64,000 nt of DNA from Caballeronia turbans (GTDB taxonomy: Bacteria; Pseudomonadota; Gammaproteobacteria; Burkholderiales; Burkholderiaceae). The notes under the pieces were generated by a model. It made no database searches and was not told the origin of the DNA. It saw only the letters and a program-made list of their open reading frames with translations. The DNA lies in the NCBI GenBank assembly GCA_001544655.2, contig FCOD02000033.1, positions 1-64,000 of the forward strand. Direction: 5' to 3'. Position 1 is the stretch's first letter. Each line of letters opens with the position of its first letter. The position numbers and the translations under genes were made by a program. This document shows positions 16,441-26,872 of the stretch, piece after piece.

Positions 16441-18306
16441 ATGGCTTTACTGCAAATCTCAGAACCCGGCATGGCGCCGGCGCCGCATCAACGGCGCGTG
16501 GCGGTCGGTATCGATCTCGGCACGACGAACTCGCTCGTCGCGGCCGTGCGCAGCAGCGTGCCCGAAGCGCTGCCGGACGAGGACGGCCATGTGCTGCTGC
16601 CGTCGGTCGTGCGCTATCTGGAGAAGGGCGGGCGGCGCATCGGCCGGACCGCGAAGGAAGAAGCCGTCACCGATCCGCACAACACGATCGTATCGGTCAA
16701 GCGCTTCATGGGCCGCGGCAAGAGCGAGGTCGAGGGCGCGGAGAACGCGCCGTACGATTTCATCGACGCGCCCGGCATGGTGCAGATCCGCACGATCGAC
16801 GGCGTGAAGAGCCCGGTCGAAGTATCGGCGGAAATTCTCGCGACGCTGCGGCACCGCGCGGAAGATACGCTCGGCGAGGATATCGTCGGCGCGGTGATCA
16901 CGGTGCCCGCCTATTTCGACGAAGCCCAGCGGCAGGCGACCAAGGACGCGGCGAAGCTCGCCGGCCTGAACGTGCTGCGGCTCCTGAACGAGCCGACCGC
17001 GGCCGCGATCGCCTACGGTCTCGATAACGGCTCCGAAGGCCTCTTCGCCGTCTACGACCTCGGCGGCGGCACCTTCGACCTGTCGATCCTGAAGCTCACG
17101 AAAGGCGTCTTCGAAGTGCTCGCGGCGGGCGGCGATTCCGCCCTCGGCGGTGACGATTTCGACCACGCGCTGTATCGCCATGTGCTGGAGCAGGCGGGCG
17201 TCACGCTCGATGTGCCGGAGGACGTGCGCCTCATGCTCGATCGCGTGCGCTCGGCCAAGGAAGCGCTCTCGGACGTGCCCGAGACGCGCGTGCAGGCGAC
17301 GCTGTCCACGGGCGTCGAAATCGACGTCGCCGTGAGCGAAGCGCAATTTGCCGCGCTGGCCGAATCGCTCGTCGCACGCACGCTCGGGCCGACGAAAAAA
17401 GCGCTGCGCGACGCGAAGGTCACGCCCAAGGACATCAAGGGCGTCGTGCTGGTCGGCGGCGCGACGCGCATGCCGGTCATCCGCCGCGCGGTCGAGGCGT
17501 TCTTCGGCCAGCCGCCGCTCGTCAATCTCGATCCGGATCAGGTCGTCGCGCTCGGCGCCGCGATCCAGGCCGACCTGCTCGCCGGCAACCGCCGGGGCGA
17601 AGGCGACGACTGGCTGCTGCTCGACGTGATTCCGCTGTCGCTCGGCGTCGAAACGATGGGCGGCCTCACCGAAAAGATCATCCCGCGCAACTCGACGATT
17701 CCCACCGCGCGCGCGCAGGATTTCACGACCTTCAAGGACGGCCAGACCGCGATGGCGATTCACGTCGTCCAGGGCGAGCGCGAGCTCGTGTCCGACTGCC
17801 GTTCGCTCGCGCGCTTCGAGCTGCGCGGCATTCCGCCGATGGCGGCCGGCGCCGCGCGCATTCGTGTGACCTATCAGGTGGACGCGGACGGCCTGCTTTC
17901 CGTGTTCGCGCGCGAGCAGGCGTCGGGCGTGGAGGCGTCGGTGGTGGTGAAGCCGTCGTACGGTCTTGCCGACGACGAAGTCGCCCGCATGCTCGAAGAG
18001 AGCTTCAAGACCGCCGAAACGGACATGCACGCGCGTGCGTTGCGCGAGGCGCAGGTCGAAGCGGAGCGTCTCATCGAAGCGACGCACGCCGCGCTCGAGA
18101 CCGATGGCGAACTGCTCGACGACGAAGAGCGCGCCGAGATCCTGACGCTCGTGACCGCGCTTGCGGCGCTTGCGAACGGCGATTCGGTCGAGAAGATCGA
18201 AGAGGCCACGAAAGCGCTCGCGACCGGCACCGACGAGTTCGCCGCGCGCCGCATGAACAAGAGCATCCGCCGCGCGCTCGCGGGCCGCAAGCTCGACGAC
18301 GTCTGA
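16441..18306 (+). CDS. hscA: Fe-S cluster assembly Hsp70 HscA
   Basis: A 621-residue Hsp70 paralogue specialised for IscU. The ATPase domain starts [13 protein letters not shown], and the conserved [12 protein letters not shown] and [13 protein letters not shown] segments are present. The substrate-binding domain (about 395-510) and a helical lid follow. It recognises the LPPVK motif found in the IscU encoded here. Position between hscB and fdx confirms the assignment over DnaK. Confidence 0.97.
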   Translation: MALLQISEPGMAPAPHQRRVAVGIDLGTTNSLVAAVRSSVPEALPDEDGHVLLPSVVRYLEKGGRRIGRTAKEEAVTDPHNTIVSVKRFMGRGKSEVEGAENAPYDFIDAPGMVQIRTIDGVKSPVEVSAEILATLRHRAEDTLGEDIVGAVITVPAYFDEAQRQATKDAAKLAGLNVLRLLNEPTAAAIAYGLDNGSEGLFAVYDLGGGTFDLSILKLTKGVFEVLAAGGDSALGGDDFDHALYRHVLEQAGVTLDVPEDVRLMLDRVRSAKEALSDVPETRVQATLSTGVEIDVAVSEAQFAALAESLVARTLGPTKKALRDAKVTPKDIKGVVLVGGATRMPVIRRAVEAFFGQPPLVNLDPDQVVALGAAIQADLLAGNRRGEGDDWLLLDVIPLSLGVETMGGLTEKIIPRNSTIPTARAQDFTTFKDGQTAMAIHVVQGERELVSDCRSLARFELRGIPPMAAGAARIRVTYQVDADGLLSVFAREQASGVEASVVVKPSYGLADDEVARMLEESFKTAETDMHARALREAQVEAERLIEATHAALETDGELLDDEERAEILTLVTALAALANGDSVEKIEEATKALATGTDEFAARRMNKSIRRALAGRKLDDV

Positions 18307-18354
18307 TCGTCGCGCAGTTATTGAACAAAGAAGCATTTACGGAAAATCAGCCCC

Positions 18355-18696
18355 ATGCCTCAAATCGTTGTGCTGCCTCACGTGGAGCTATGTCCGGACG
18401 GCGCGGTGATCGACGCCGACGTGAGCAAGAGCATCTGCGACAACCTGCTGGAACACGGCATCGAGATCGAGCACGCCTGCGAGAAATCGTGCGCGTGCAC
18501 GACGTGCCACGTCATCATCCGGGAAGGATTCAACGCGCTCGAGCCGTCCGAGGAGGACGAGGACGATCTGCTCGACAAAGCGTGGGGTCTCGAACCGACA
18601 TCGCGGTTATCATGTCAGGCAATGGTGCCTGCCGACGAGGATCTGGTGATCGAGATCCCGCGGTACTCCATCAATCACGCCAAAGAAAATCACTGA
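18355..18696 (+). CDS. fdx: ISC system [2Fe-2S] ferredoxin
   Basis: 113 residues. Cysteines 42, 48, 51 and 87 occupy exactly the ligand positions of E. coli Fdx, with an extra conserved Cys46 ([10 protein letters not shown]). It is an adrenodoxin-type ferredoxin that supplies electrons for cluster assembly on IscU. It lies between hscA and iscX, the standard order. Confidence 0.97.
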   Translation: MPQIVVLPHVELCPDGAVIDADVSKSICDNLLEHGIEIEHACEKSCACTTCHVIIREGFNALEPSEEDEDDLLDKAWGLEPTSRLSCQAMVPADEDLVIEIPRYSINHAKENH

Positions 18697-18710
18697 CAGG
18701 AGGCTCGCCC

Positions 18711-18908
18711 ATGAAGTGGACAGATACTCAGGAGATCGCGATGGCACTCACCGACGCGCATCAGGATATCGATCCCCAATATGTGCGTTTCACTGACCTG
18801 CATCGCTGGATTACTGAACTGGACGGTTTCGACGACGATCCGGAAAAATCCAACGAGAAGATTCTGGAGGCGATCCAGGCGGCGTGGATCGAGGACGCGG
18901 ATTACTGA
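18711..18908 (+). CDS. iscX: Fe-S assembly protein IscX
   Basis: 65 residues, matching the IscX/YfhJ family: [10 protein letters not shown] at the start, an acidic surface and the C-terminal AAWIEDADY. IscX binds IscS and ferrous iron and tunes desulfurase activity. AGGAGG precedes the ATG. It lies 14 bp after fdx and is the last gene of the operon, followed by a strong terminator. Confidence 0.95.
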   Translation: MKWTDTQEIAMALTDAHQDIDPQYVRFTDLHRWITELDGFDDDPEKSNEKILEAIQAAWIEDADY

Positions 18909-18934
18909 CCCGGTCCTGCCTGCATTTCTCGAAA

Positions 18935-18960
18935 GGCGGCTCTTGCGAGCCGCCGTTTTT
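18935..18960 (+). terminator. Terminator of the isc operon
   Basis: GGCGGCTC (18935-18942), loop TTGC, GAGCCGCC (18947-18954), then GTTTTT. It lies 26 bp after the iscX stop. Confidence 0.9.
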
Positions 18961-19029
18961 GTTTTCATCCGCGACTTTCCAAACATCCGCAACGCATTTC
19001 ATGTTTGACAGAACTTGACGTTGCGCGCG

Positions 19030-19058
19030 TTGTTGCCCCTTCCCCTGCGACTTAAAAT
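19030..19058 (+). promoter_or_regulatory. Probable promoter of the molybdenum hydroxylase operon
   Basis: TTGTTG (19030-19035) and TAAAAT (19053-19058) are separated by 17 bp in the 321-bp gap after iscX. A second -35-like TTGACG lies at 19015. The remaining 170 bp to the ATG contain no gene I can support. Confidence 0.45.
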
Positions 19059-19229
19059 CGCCCCCGCTGCGCGTCGGCAACTAATGTCGATGCGCTGAAT
19101 CACGCGTCCGGAAAGGAATCGCCCGCGTGGCAGTGCTTCGCATTGCAAACAAATTTCACATTGCCGAACTGGCGGCGGGCCACGGTCCCGCTGCGGACGA
19201 TCCGCTGGCGATCACTTGGGGAGAAGTAA

Positions 19230-22052
19230 ATGGGGAAACTCGGCCTGTCGAGGCGCGGTTTTCTGAAGGCGAGTGCGCTCGCTGGCGTGTCGGTGTTCGT
19301 AGCGCCGCTCGGCAGCCGTGCGTTCGCCGCGTTGTTCGAAGAAAAGATTCTGACTCCCGTTCAGTGGGATGCGACGAGCGGCGGCGCGAAGTTTCGCATC
19401 GACGGTATTGCGAAGGTGACGGGCGCGAAAGTATTCGCGCGCGATGTCCGCGCCGCGGACATGCCGCATTGGCCGAAAGAGCAATCGCACGCAATGATCC
19501 TGCGCACGACGCGCGCCGATTGCATCTATGAAGGTTTCGATCTCTCGATGCTCGACGGCGGCCTCGCGCCCGATCGCATCGTCACGGCGGACGATCTCGC
19601 GCGCGACAAGCTCGCGTTCCCCGCCTTCTACGGCGATGACATGCTGCTGCCCGCCGGCAAGACGCCGGCGTATCTCGGGCAGGCGGTCGCGATCCTGATC
19701 TATCGCGATTTCGCGCGCTTTCGCTTCGCGAAGGACAAGCTCCAGTTCCGCGAAGGCGTCATCCGTTACGGCGCGACGACCGGCCCGCTCGAGCGCGACC
19801 CGTGGGCGGCGTTCCGCTTCCTGCGCGTCGGCGGCAAGACGCCTTACGACGACGATACCTTCTCGAGTCTGAAGGACACGCCGCTCTTCCCGCACATGAT
19901 GAAGAAGCGCGAGCCGGTCTGGGCGAGCGCCGCCGAGCACGGCAAGCTCGACGAGCAGGGCGTGTTCCATGCGAACGCAATCGCCGAAGCGCTCGATCAC
20001 CCACCGGCGGAATGGCTCGTCGTCGATCGCGATTACCGCACGCAATCCGTCGACACTGCTGCGCTCGAACCCGACAACGCGAATTGCTGGTACGACGCGG
20101 CGACGCAATCGCTGCACATGGTCATCCCGACGCAAGGCCCGCATGAAGTGGCCGAAAGCGCGATCGAGATGACGGCGAAGTCGCATTTTCCGGTGAAGAA
20201 CCTGTTCCTGCATCCGTGCTATACGGTCGGCTACGGTTCGAAGGACCACTACAACATGCCGTTCTACGGCCTCCTCGCGTCGCTGTACGGCGACGGCCGG
20301 CCGGTGCGTCTCGCCAACGACCGCTTCGAGCAGTTCCAGTGCTCGCTCAAGCGGCACGCGTTCGACATGCGCTATCGCATGGCGATCGACCGGAAATCGG
20401 GGCTGATTCAGGCGTTCAAGGGCGATTTCGTCGCCAACGGTGGCGGGCGCTGCAACTTCTCGCCGTCGGTCGCGATGGTCGGGGCGACGGCGGCCCAGTC
20501 CATCTACTACATCCCGAAGAGCGATCTGACCGCCACCGCGATCGCATCGCGCGCGGTGGACGCCGGCTCGGCGCGCGGCTACGGCACGCTGCAGAGCATG
20601 GCGGCGACCGAGATGATGATCGACGACATCGCGCAGACGCTCGACATGGACCCAATCGAGCTGCGCCTGAAGAACGTGATGCGCACCGGCATGAAGAACA
20701 CGCAGGGCGCGATTCCGGCGGGCGCCGTGCGCGCCGAGGACGTGCTTCGGCGCGCGCAGGCGCATCCGCTCTGGACCGAGCGCAAGAAGCGCAAGACGGA
20801 ATACGAAGGGACGCACCCAGGCAAGCGCTACGGTGTCGGTTTCGCGTGTACGCAGAAGGACTTCGGCACCGGCGCGGAGAGCGCGTTCGCGAAGATCGAA
20901 TTCACCGCCGATGGCCGCATCGCGCTGCATCACTCGGGCGCGGAGATCGGCACCGGTGCGTCGACATCGCAGGCGCTCGCCTGCGCGAAATGGCTCGGCA
21001 ATCCCGCGGCCGACGTTCACATGGCGACGATCGACTGGACGGACCTGCCTGTCGTCACGAGCGGCGATCCGTACATCATGTCGCAGGCCGAGCAGGATCG
21101 CCTGAGCGCGAATCCGCGCTGGTCGCCCACGTACATGTCGCCGGCGAGCGCGACGAATTCGGCGTTCTATTTCACGCACGCGACGCGCGAAGCGGCGCGC
21201 GTGGTCTTCCGTCACGGCATCTGGCCCGCGGCGCTCGCGATCTGGGGGCAGGGCATCGGCGGCGGTCAGGCGATGTCGTTCGTCGTGCGCATCGAAGACG
21301 CGCGCTGGACGGACGGCAAGCTGTCCGCCGACGGACTCGAGCCGATTCCTTTCGAGCAGCTCGCGAAGAAGGCGTACGAGCTTGGGCTCGTCACGGGCGC
21401 GGCCGTGCACACGTTCAATCGCTGGCAATGGAGCGAGGCGCAGTTCGACATCGCGGGCGAAGTCGAGCGGCTTCCGATCGACGGCCTTTCGCTGCGCTTC
21501 GGCGGCGGTAAGGCTAAAAGCGCGGCGAAAGCCACGGGGAACGGCTACACGGTCCTCGACCGCAAGCGCGTCTTCATCCCGCCCGTGCAACGCAACAACG
21601 CGGCGGTCACGTACTACAGCGCGCTTGGCACGCTCGTCGAACTCGCCGTGACCGAATCGAGCGGCGAGGTCGAACTGCTTTCGCATCATTCGATCATGGA
21701 GTGCGGCAATCAGATCGCGCCGCAACTCGTGTCGGGCCAGTTGCAGGGCGGCATCGCGATGGGCATCGGGCACGCGCTGCACGAGTATCTGCCGCTCTAC
21801 GAAGACGGCCCGAGCAACGGCACCTGGAACTTCAACCGCTATCACCTGCCGCTCGCGAGCGATGTCGCCGTGTGGAAGCAAACGGGCGAAGTGCTGCCGC
21901 CGCTGTCCGAAACCGATCCGCCGAAGGGCATCGCCGAAGTGGTGATGATTCCGGTGGTCGGCGCCATCGTCAACGCGATCGCGCACGCGATCGGCCATCG
22001 CTTCACCGATCTGCCGGTGACGCCGCAAAACATTCAGGAGGTGCTCGCATGA
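19230..22052 (+). CDS. Molybdopterin-binding oxidoreductase large subunit
   Basis: 940 residues, xanthine-dehydrogenase family, closest in type to the beta subunit of isoquinoline 1-oxidoreductase and membrane aldehyde dehydrogenases. A twin-arginine signal (SRRGFLKASALAGVSVFVA, residues 7-25) sends it, folded with cofactor, to the periplasm. GGGGAG precedes the ATG. The stop overlaps the [2Fe-2S] subunit start by 4 bases (ATGA), and a cytochrome c gene follows, forming a complete electron chain. The substrate, an aldehyde or N-heterocycle, is not evident. No XdhC/CoxI-type maturation gene is adjacent. Confidence 0.9.
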   Translation: MGKLGLSRRGFLKASALAGVSVFVAPLGSRAFAALFEEKILTPVQWDATSGGAKFRIDGIAKVTGAKVFARDVRAADMPHWPKEQSHAMILRTTRADCIYEGFDLSMLDGGLAPDRIVTADDLARDKLAFPAFYGDDMLLPAGKTPAYLGQAVAILIYRDFARFRFAKDKLQFREGVIRYGATTGPLERDPWAAFRFLRVGGKTPYDDDTFSSLKDTPLFPHMMKKREPVWASAAEHGKLDEQGVFHANAIAEALDHPPAEWLVVDRDYRTQSVDTAALEPDNANCWYDAATQSLHMVIPTQGPHEVAESAIEMTAKSHFPVKNLFLHPCYTVGYGSKDHYNMPFYGLLASLYGDGRPVRLANDRFEQFQCSLKRHAFDMRYRMAIDRKSGLIQAFKGDFVANGGGRCNFSPSVAMVGATAAQSIYYIPKSDLTATAIASRAVDAGSARGYGTLQSMAATEMMIDDIAQTLDMDPIELRLKNVMRTGMKNTQGAIPAGAVRAEDVLRRAQAHPLWTERKKRKTEYEGTHPGKRYGVGFACTQKDFGTGAESAFAKIEFTADGRIALHHSGAEIGTGASTSQALACAKWLGNPAADVHMATIDWTDLPVVTSGDPYIMSQAEQDRLSANPRWSPTYMSPASATNSAFYFTHATREAARVVFRHGIWPAALAIWGQGIGGGQAMSFVVRIEDARWTDGKLSADGLEPIPFEQLAKKAYELGLVTGAAVHTFNRWQWSEAQFDIAGEVERLPIDGLSLRFGGGKAKSAAKATGNGYTVLDRKRVFIPPVQRNNAAVTYYSALGTLVELAVTESSGEVELLSHHSIMECGNQIAPQLVSGQLQGGIAMGIGHALHEYLPLYEDGPSNGTWNFNRYHLPLASDVAVWKQTGEVLPPLSETDPPKGIAEVVMIPVVGAIVNAIAHAIGHRFTDLPVTPQNIQEVLA

Positions 22053-22621
22053 CGGCCATCCAATCCGCCGCGGGCGTTGAATCGCGCGCACTCTCGATGA
22101 CGATCAACGGCGAAAAGGTCGGCCCAATGCAGGTGCCCGCCGGTCTGTCGATGATCGATTTTCTGCACGAGTACGCCGGGCTCACCGGCTCGCGTCTCGG
22201 ATGCGGTCAGGGCATCTGCCACGCGTGCGTGGTGATCGTCGACCACGCCGACGGAACCAGCGAGGAAGTGCGCACGTGCATCAACGGCGCGCATTTCTTC
22301 GACGGCAAGACCGTGCGCACGGTCGAAGGGCACGCCAAGCGCAACGAGCAAGGCGAAGTCGTCGAAATGTCGGCGGTGCAGCAGAAGTTCCTCGAGCACT
22401 TCAGCTTCCAGTGCGGCTATTGCACGCCGGGCTTCGTCAACGCGACGACCGTGCTGATCGAAAGGCTCAAGCGCAATCCGATCGCGAAGGAGCAGATCGA
22501 AGCGACGATCATGGAGGCGCTGAACGAGCACATCTGCCGCTGCACCGGCTACGTGCGCTACTACGAAGCGGTCAAGGATCTCGTGCTTGCCACGCCCGGA
22601 CTCGTGAAGGACGCCGCATGA
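22049..22621 (+). CDS. (2Fe-2S)-binding subunit of the molybdenum hydroxylase
   Basis: 190 residues with two [2Fe-2S] domains: a plant-type ferredoxin fold (LGCGQGICHAC and a later cysteine) and an all-helical domain with CGYC and CRC motifs (FQCGYCTPGF, ICRCTGYV). It carries electrons from the molybdopterin subunit to the cytochrome encoded next. The start overlaps the upstream stop as ATGA. It has no signal peptide and is presumably co-exported with the Tat-carrying large subunit. Confidence 0.93.
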   Translation: MTAIQSAAGVESRALSMTINGEKVGPMQVPAGLSMIDFLHEYAGLTGSRLGCGQGICHACVVIVDHADGTSEEVRTCINGAHFFDGKTVRTVEGHAKRNEQGEVVEMSAVQQKFLEHFSFQCGYCTPGFVNATTVLIERLKRNPIAKEQIEATIMEALNEHICRCTGYVRYYEAVKDLVLATPGLVKDAA

Positions 22622-23853
22622 TGAGATCGATCCTGACCCGTCTCGTTGCGCCGCTAGCGGCGGCATCCTTCGTGCTCGCCGGTTGCGGCGGTCAGAACGA
22701 TGTCGCGGCGCCGCCGAAAACCTCGCCCGAGCAGATCGCGCGCGGACGCTATCTCGCGCATGCCGCCGATTGCGCCGCGTGCCACACGGCGCATGGCGGC
22801 GCGCCGTTCGCGGGCGGCGTGAAGCTCGAATCGCAATTCGGCACGTTCTACGGCACGAACATCACGCCTGATCCGAAGCACGGCATCGGCATGTGGAGTT
22901 CCGATGAATTTTTCCGCGCGCTGCATGACGGCGTGACGGCGAAGCACAAGCTCTATCCCGCGATGCCGTACACGTCGTATCGGCAGATGTCGCGCGAGGA
23001 CAGCGACGCGACCTACGCGTACCTGATGACGCAAAAGCCCGCGGCGGTGCCGAACATCGATCCCGATCTGAAGTTTCCGTACAACGTGCGCTTCGCCGTG
23101 CGCTTCTGGGACATGCTGTTCCTGAAGGACACGCTGCCGGATGCATCGTCGGGACAATCGGCCGACTGGACGCGAGGGCGCTATCTGGCCAACGCACTCG
23201 GCCACTGCGCGGAATGTCACACGCCGCGTGGCGCGTTCGGGCAGATGCAGGACGCGAAGACCTTGCAGGGCGGCGGGGTCGGACGCATCGGCGCACCTGA
23301 CATCACGCCGTCCGCGCTCGCCGCGCGCGGCTGGACGGGCGCGGATCTGCAGGCGTTCTTCGCAACCGGCGTGGCGAAGCAAGGCTCCGCGTTCGGTGAG
23401 ATGCATCCCGTGGTCTATCTGAGCACGCAGCATCTGAGCTCGGAGGACTTGCGCGCGCTCGCGACCTATCTGCTCGGCGACGCGCCGCCGGAAGCCGCAC
23501 CGCGCGCCACCGTGAAGATCGACGACACGGCGAAAGTGTCGGCGGGCCGCGGTCTCTACCTCGATTCGTGCGCGGGCTGTCACGGGATCGACGGTCAGGG
23601 CAAGCCGCATGTCGCGGTGGGCATGGACGGCAACTCGACCTTGCGCGAGGCCGACCCGCGCAACGTCATCACGTCGATTCTCGATGGCCTCGAGGCGCAG
23701 CGCTTTCCGGGCGTGGAGAACATGCAGGCCATGCCGGGTTTCGCCGGAACCTATGGCGATGAGCAGATCGCGCAGCTCACGAACTATCTTCGCGTGACGT
23801 GGGGCGGACAGCCCGGCGATGTGACCGCCGACAAGGTCAAGTCGCTGCGCTAA
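22618..23853 (+). CDS. Tri-haem cytochrome c lipoprotein, electron acceptor subunit
   Basis: 411 residues. The N-terminal signal ends in a lipobox (VLAGC, Cys about 22), so the protein should be anchored to a membrane facing the periplasm. Three CxxCH haem sites are visible: CAACH (near residue 53), CAECH (near 201) and CAGCH (near 322), the layout of cytochrome subunits of alcohol and aldehyde dehydrogenases. The start overlaps the previous stop (ATGA at 22618); ATG 22621 is an equal alternative. It should accept electrons from the Fe-S subunit and pass them to the respiratory chain. Confidence 0.92.
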   Translation: MMRSILTRLVAPLAAASFVLAGCGGQNDVAAPPKTSPEQIARGRYLAHAADCAACHTAHGGAPFAGGVKLESQFGTFYGTNITPDPKHGIGMWSSDEFFRALHDGVTAKHKLYPAMPYTSYRQMSREDSDATYAYLMTQKPAAVPNIDPDLKFPYNVRFAVRFWDMLFLKDTLPDASSGQSADWTRGRYLANALGHCAECHTPRGAFGQMQDAKTLQGGGVGRIGAPDITPSALAARGWTGADLQAFFATGVAKQGSAFGEMHPVVYLSTQHLSSEDLRALATYLLGDAPPEAAPRATVKIDDTAKVSAGRGLYLDSCAGCHGIDGQGKPHVAVGMDGNSTLREADPRNVITSILDGLEAQRFPGVENMQAMPGFAGTYGDEQIAQLTNYLRVTWGGQPGDVTADKVKSLR

Positions 23854-23872
23854 CTCCAGACGCTCCAAAAAA

Positions 23873-23904
23873 AACGAGGCCACGCGATATTGCGTGGCCT
23901 CGTT
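23873..23904. terminator. Bidirectional terminator after the cytochrome gene
   Basis: A 13-bp perfect stem: AACGAGGCCACGC (23873-23885), loop GATATT, GCGTGGCCTCGTT (23892-23904). The run of A before it gives a T tail on the minus strand. It separates the cytochrome from the convergent patatin gene. Confidence 0.85.
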
Positions 23905-23927
23905 GCATTGGGCGCGCGACGAAGGGA

Positions 23928-24872
23928 TCAGACTCGCGCGCCGCGCTCCGCAAGCTGGCGCTGCAGCGTCGGCCACATTTTGGCGACCGCTTCCTCGCCC
24001 GCGAGAATCGACGCGTTGCGCTGGCTGAAATCGCTGCTGCTCATCGCCATGAGATTCGGGCGAATCACCGCGTTCGCGTATTTGTCGAGTTCATAGGCCT
24101 TGATGGTCTGGCCCATGATCGTGAAGGTCTGCATCAGCACGTCGAACGAGCTGGACGTGAGCCCGGTTTCCGGCCGCGCCGAGATGTCGACCGCGATCAC
24201 GAAGTCGGCACCCATCTTGTGCGCGAACGCTGCCGGCACGGGACTCACGAGCCCGCCGTCGACATACTCGCGATCGCCGATCTTCACCGGTTCGAAAATC
24301 GACGGCACGCTGCACGACGCCCGCACCGCGATGCCCGTGTTGCCGCGCTGGAAAAGAATCGGCTGACCGCTCTTCAGATCCGTGGCGACGATGCCGAGCG
24401 GCTTCGCCATCTTTTCGATCGGACGGTTGTCGAGCGTCTTGTTCAGGTAGTTTTGCAGCGCGACGCCCTGCAGGATGCCGCGCGTGCGAAAGGGCATCGC
24501 CCAGTCGCTGATCGAGGCTTCGTCCATGGTCAGCGCGAGCTTGTTGATCGCGATGCCGCTCATCCCCGATGCGTACAGCGCCGCGATCACCGAACCCGCG
24601 CTCGTGCCCGCGACGAGATCGACGCGCACGTTGCGCGCTTCCAGCGCCTTGATCACGCCGATATGCGCGAAGCCGCGCGCGGCGCCGCCGCCGAGCGCGA
24701 GACCGATGCGCATCGGGCGCTGCGGCTCCGTGTTCGCCGGCGGCGCGACCGGTGTGCCGGAGGCGGTCTCGCCTGACACGCCGCCCTTCGTGGTCGTACA
24801 GGCGGCGAGAATGGACGATGCGGCCGCGAGCGAGAACGCGCGCCGCGAAAGACGGGGTGACGATGAATTCAA
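23928..24872 (-). CDS. Patatin-like phospholipase lipoprotein (RssA-like)
   Basis: About 314 residues. The start is probably the TTG at 24872, preceded by CGGAG; the frame continues upstream without a good site. The signal peptide SRRAFSLAAASSILAAC has a lipobox, suggesting a membrane lipoprotein, with a twin-arginine pair that may be incidental. The patatin core shows GGGAARGFAHIG (oxyanion), GTSAGS (nucleophile) and DGGLVSP (catalytic Asp). It resembles NTE/RssA-type esterases. Convergent with the cytochrome and divergent from gltX. Confidence 0.87.
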   Translation of the reverse strand: MNSSSPRLSRRAFSLAAASSILAACTTTKGGVSGETASGTPVAPPANTEPQRPMRIGLALGGGAARGFAHIGVIKALEARNVRVDLVAGTSAGSVIAALYASGMSGIAINKLALTMDEASISDWAMPFRTRGILQGVALQNYLNKTLDNRPIEKMAKPLGIVATDLKSGQPILFQRGNTGIAVRASCSVPSIFEPVKIGDREYVDGGLVSPVPAAFAHKMGADFVIAVDISARPETGLTSSSFDVLMQTFTIMGQTIKAYELDKYANAVIRPNLMAMSSSDFSQRNASILAGEEAVAKMWPTLQRQLAERGARV

Positions 24873-25008
24873 GGTGTGCTCCGGCGATGCAGCGGGTCCC
24901 GGGCGGCCCGTCCGTGCGGGCGTTGCACACGGGCGTTGCGGGAGATCGAAAAAAGCGCGCACATCATAAAACAAAAGGCGCGCGGACCGGCGCAAAGCGG
25001 TCGGCGAG

Positions 25009-25014
25009 TATAAT
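25009..25014 (+). promoter_or_regulatory. Probable -10 element of gltX
   Basis: TATAAT lies 64 bp before the gltX ATG; no convincing -35 is visible at the right distance. Confidence 0.45.
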
Positions 25015-25077
25015 TTCGTCTCATTTTGAGCGGAATCCGAGCGCGAGCGCGCACCGCCATTCATCGAGCAAACAGCA

Positions 25078-26487
25078 ATGACCACCCAAGTCCGTACCCG
25101 CTTCGCACCGAGCCCCACCGGCTTCATCCATCTCGGCAACATCCGCTCCGCGCTCTATCCGTGGGCGTTCGCGCGCAAGATGAAGGGCACCTTCGTGCTG
25201 CGCATCGAGGACACCGATCTGGAGCGCTCCACCGATGCATCGGTCGATGCGATTCTCGAAGGCATGGCGTGGCTCGGACTCGATTACGATGAAGGCCCGT
25301 TCTATCAGATGCAGCGCATGGACCGTTATCGCGAGGTCGTCGCGCAGATGATGGAGAAAGGGCTCGCTTACCACTGCTACATGTCGACGGAAGAACTTGA
25401 CGCGCTGCGCGAGCGGCAGCGCGCCGCCGGCGAAAAGCCGCGCTACGACGGCACGTGGCGTCCCGAGCCGGGCAAGGTGCTGCCGCCGATTCCGGAGGGC
25501 GTCAAGCCGGTCGTGCGCTTTCGCAATCCGCTGACCGGCGCGGTCGCCTGGGACGACGCGGTGAAAGGCCACATTGAAATCTCGAACGAGGAACTCGACG
25601 ATCTCGTGATCGCGCGTCCCGATGGCACGCCGACCTATAACTTCTGCGTGGTCGTCGACGATCTCGACATGAAAATCACGCACGTCATCCGCGGCGACGA
25701 TCACGTGAATAACACGCCGCGTCAGATCAACATCCTGCGCGCGCTGGGCGGCGAAGTGCCGGTGTACGCGCACCTCCCGACCGTGCTGAACGAGCAGGGC
25801 GAGAAGATGAGCAAGCGCCACGGCGCGATGAGCGTGACGGGCTATCGCGACAACGGCTATTTGCCCGAGGCGGTGGTGAACTATCTCGCGCGCCTCGGCT
25901 GGTCGCACGGCGATGCCGAGATTTTCTCGCGTGAGCAGTTCGTCGAATGGTTCGATCTCGAGCATCTCGGCAAGTCGCCGGCTCAGTACGACCACGACAA
26001 GCTCAACTGGCTCAACGCGCATTACATCAAGGAAGCGGACAACGCGCGGCTCGCGGAGCTGACCCGGCCGTTCCTGCTGCAGGCGGGCATCGATGCGGCT
26101 GCCATCGACGGCGGCGCGCCCCTCGATCAGGCGATCGCGCTCCTGAAGGATCGCGCATCGACGGTGAAAGAGATCGCCGATAACGCCGCAATGTTCTATC
26201 GCGAGCCTGCCATCGATCCGGACGCGTTCGCGCAGCACGTCACCGATGCTGTGCGTCCGGCCATCGCAGACTTGCGTGCGGCGCTCGCGGACGTCGAGTG
26301 GAGCAAGGAGGCGATCGCGGCGGCGCTCAAGGCGACGCTCACGGCGCACAAGCTCAAGATGCCGCAACTCGCGATGCCGGTGCGCTTGCTGGTCGCGGGC
26401 ACGACCCATACGCCATCGATCGACGCGGTCCTGATGCTCTTCGGTCGTGAGACCGTGTTGAAGCGTCTGGAGAAGGCGAACGGCTGA
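25078..26487 (+). CDS. gltX: Glutamyl-tRNA synthetase
   Basis: A 469-residue class I aminoacyl-tRNA synthetase. The HIGH-type motif is [10 protein letters not shown] near residue 10 and the KMSKRHG motif lies near residue 243. It charges tRNA-Glu with glutamate. Two tRNA-Glu genes are encoded 0.4-0.7 kb downstream, a tidy but possibly chance neighbourhood. Length and both signatures are normal for the discriminating bacterial enzyme. The protein ends about 150 bp before tRNA-Ala. Confidence 0.97.
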   Translation: MTTQVRTRFAPSPTGFIHLGNIRSALYPWAFARKMKGTFVLRIEDTDLERSTDASVDAILEGMAWLGLDYDEGPFYQMQRMDRYREVVAQMMEKGLAYHCYMSTEELDALRERQRAAGEKPRYDGTWRPEPGKVLPPIPEGVKPVVRFRNPLTGAVAWDDAVKGHIEISNEELDDLVIARPDGTPTYNFCVVVDDLDMKITHVIRGDDHVNNTPRQINILRALGGEVPVYAHLPTVLNEQGEKMSKRHGAMSVTGYRDNGYLPEAVVNYLARLGWSHGDAEIFSREQFVEWFDLEHLGKSPAQYDHDKLNWLNAHYIKEADNARLAELTRPFLLQAGIDAAAIDGGAPLDQAIALLKDRASTVKEIADNAAMFYREPAIDPDAFAQHVTDAVRPAIADLRAALADVEWSKEAIAAALKATLTAHKLKMPQLAMPVRLLVAGTTHTPSIDAVLMLFGRETVLKRLEKANG

Positions 26488-26588
26488 CGCGCAACGGCGG
26501 ATGGCTCGCGGCGGCCGCCGCGCGCCATCCATTGCGCGCATCGGCGTCAGGCGAGACAAAAAAGTTTCACTTAAGTCGTCAGAAGGTA

Positions 26589-26617
26589 TTTACAGCTTAA
26601 AAAACGCCCTATACAAT
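26589..26617 (+). promoter_or_regulatory. Promoter of tRNA-Ala
   Basis: TTTACA (26589-26594) and TACAAT (26612-26617) with a 17-bp spacer, 18 bp before the mature tRNA-Ala 5' end. Confidence 0.65.
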
Positions 26618-26635
26618 CTCGTTTCTGTTCTGCAA

Positions 26636-26711
<76 letters not shown>

Positions 26712-26769
26712 AAGAACAGGTGAAGTAACGCGAAGCTGGTTGTCCGAAAACGGAAGTCGCAAAAAATAC

Positions 26770-26798
26770 TTCACAAGCAACGCGAAGTTGTTTAGAAT
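26770..26798 (+). promoter_or_regulatory. Promoter of the first tRNA Glu-Asp unit
   Basis: TTCACA (26770-26775) and TAGAAT (26793-26798) with a 17-bp spacer, about 75 bp before tRNA-Glu. No copy of this promoter precedes the second Glu-Asp unit. Confidence 0.6.
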
Positions 26799-26872
26799 CT
26801 CGGTCTTCGCTGATTGGCGGCAGTAAGTGAGTCAATAAGCGGAGCGTGGTAAAGACAGAATCACAAGTTTCT

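Noticed and set aside
19212-22091. A very long open frame on the minus strand, antisense to the molybdopterin subunit
   Set aside because: It mirrors the codon bias of the real gene in GC-rich DNA; the translation is Arg/His/Ala-rich with no motif, while the plus frame has a Tat signal and coupled partners.
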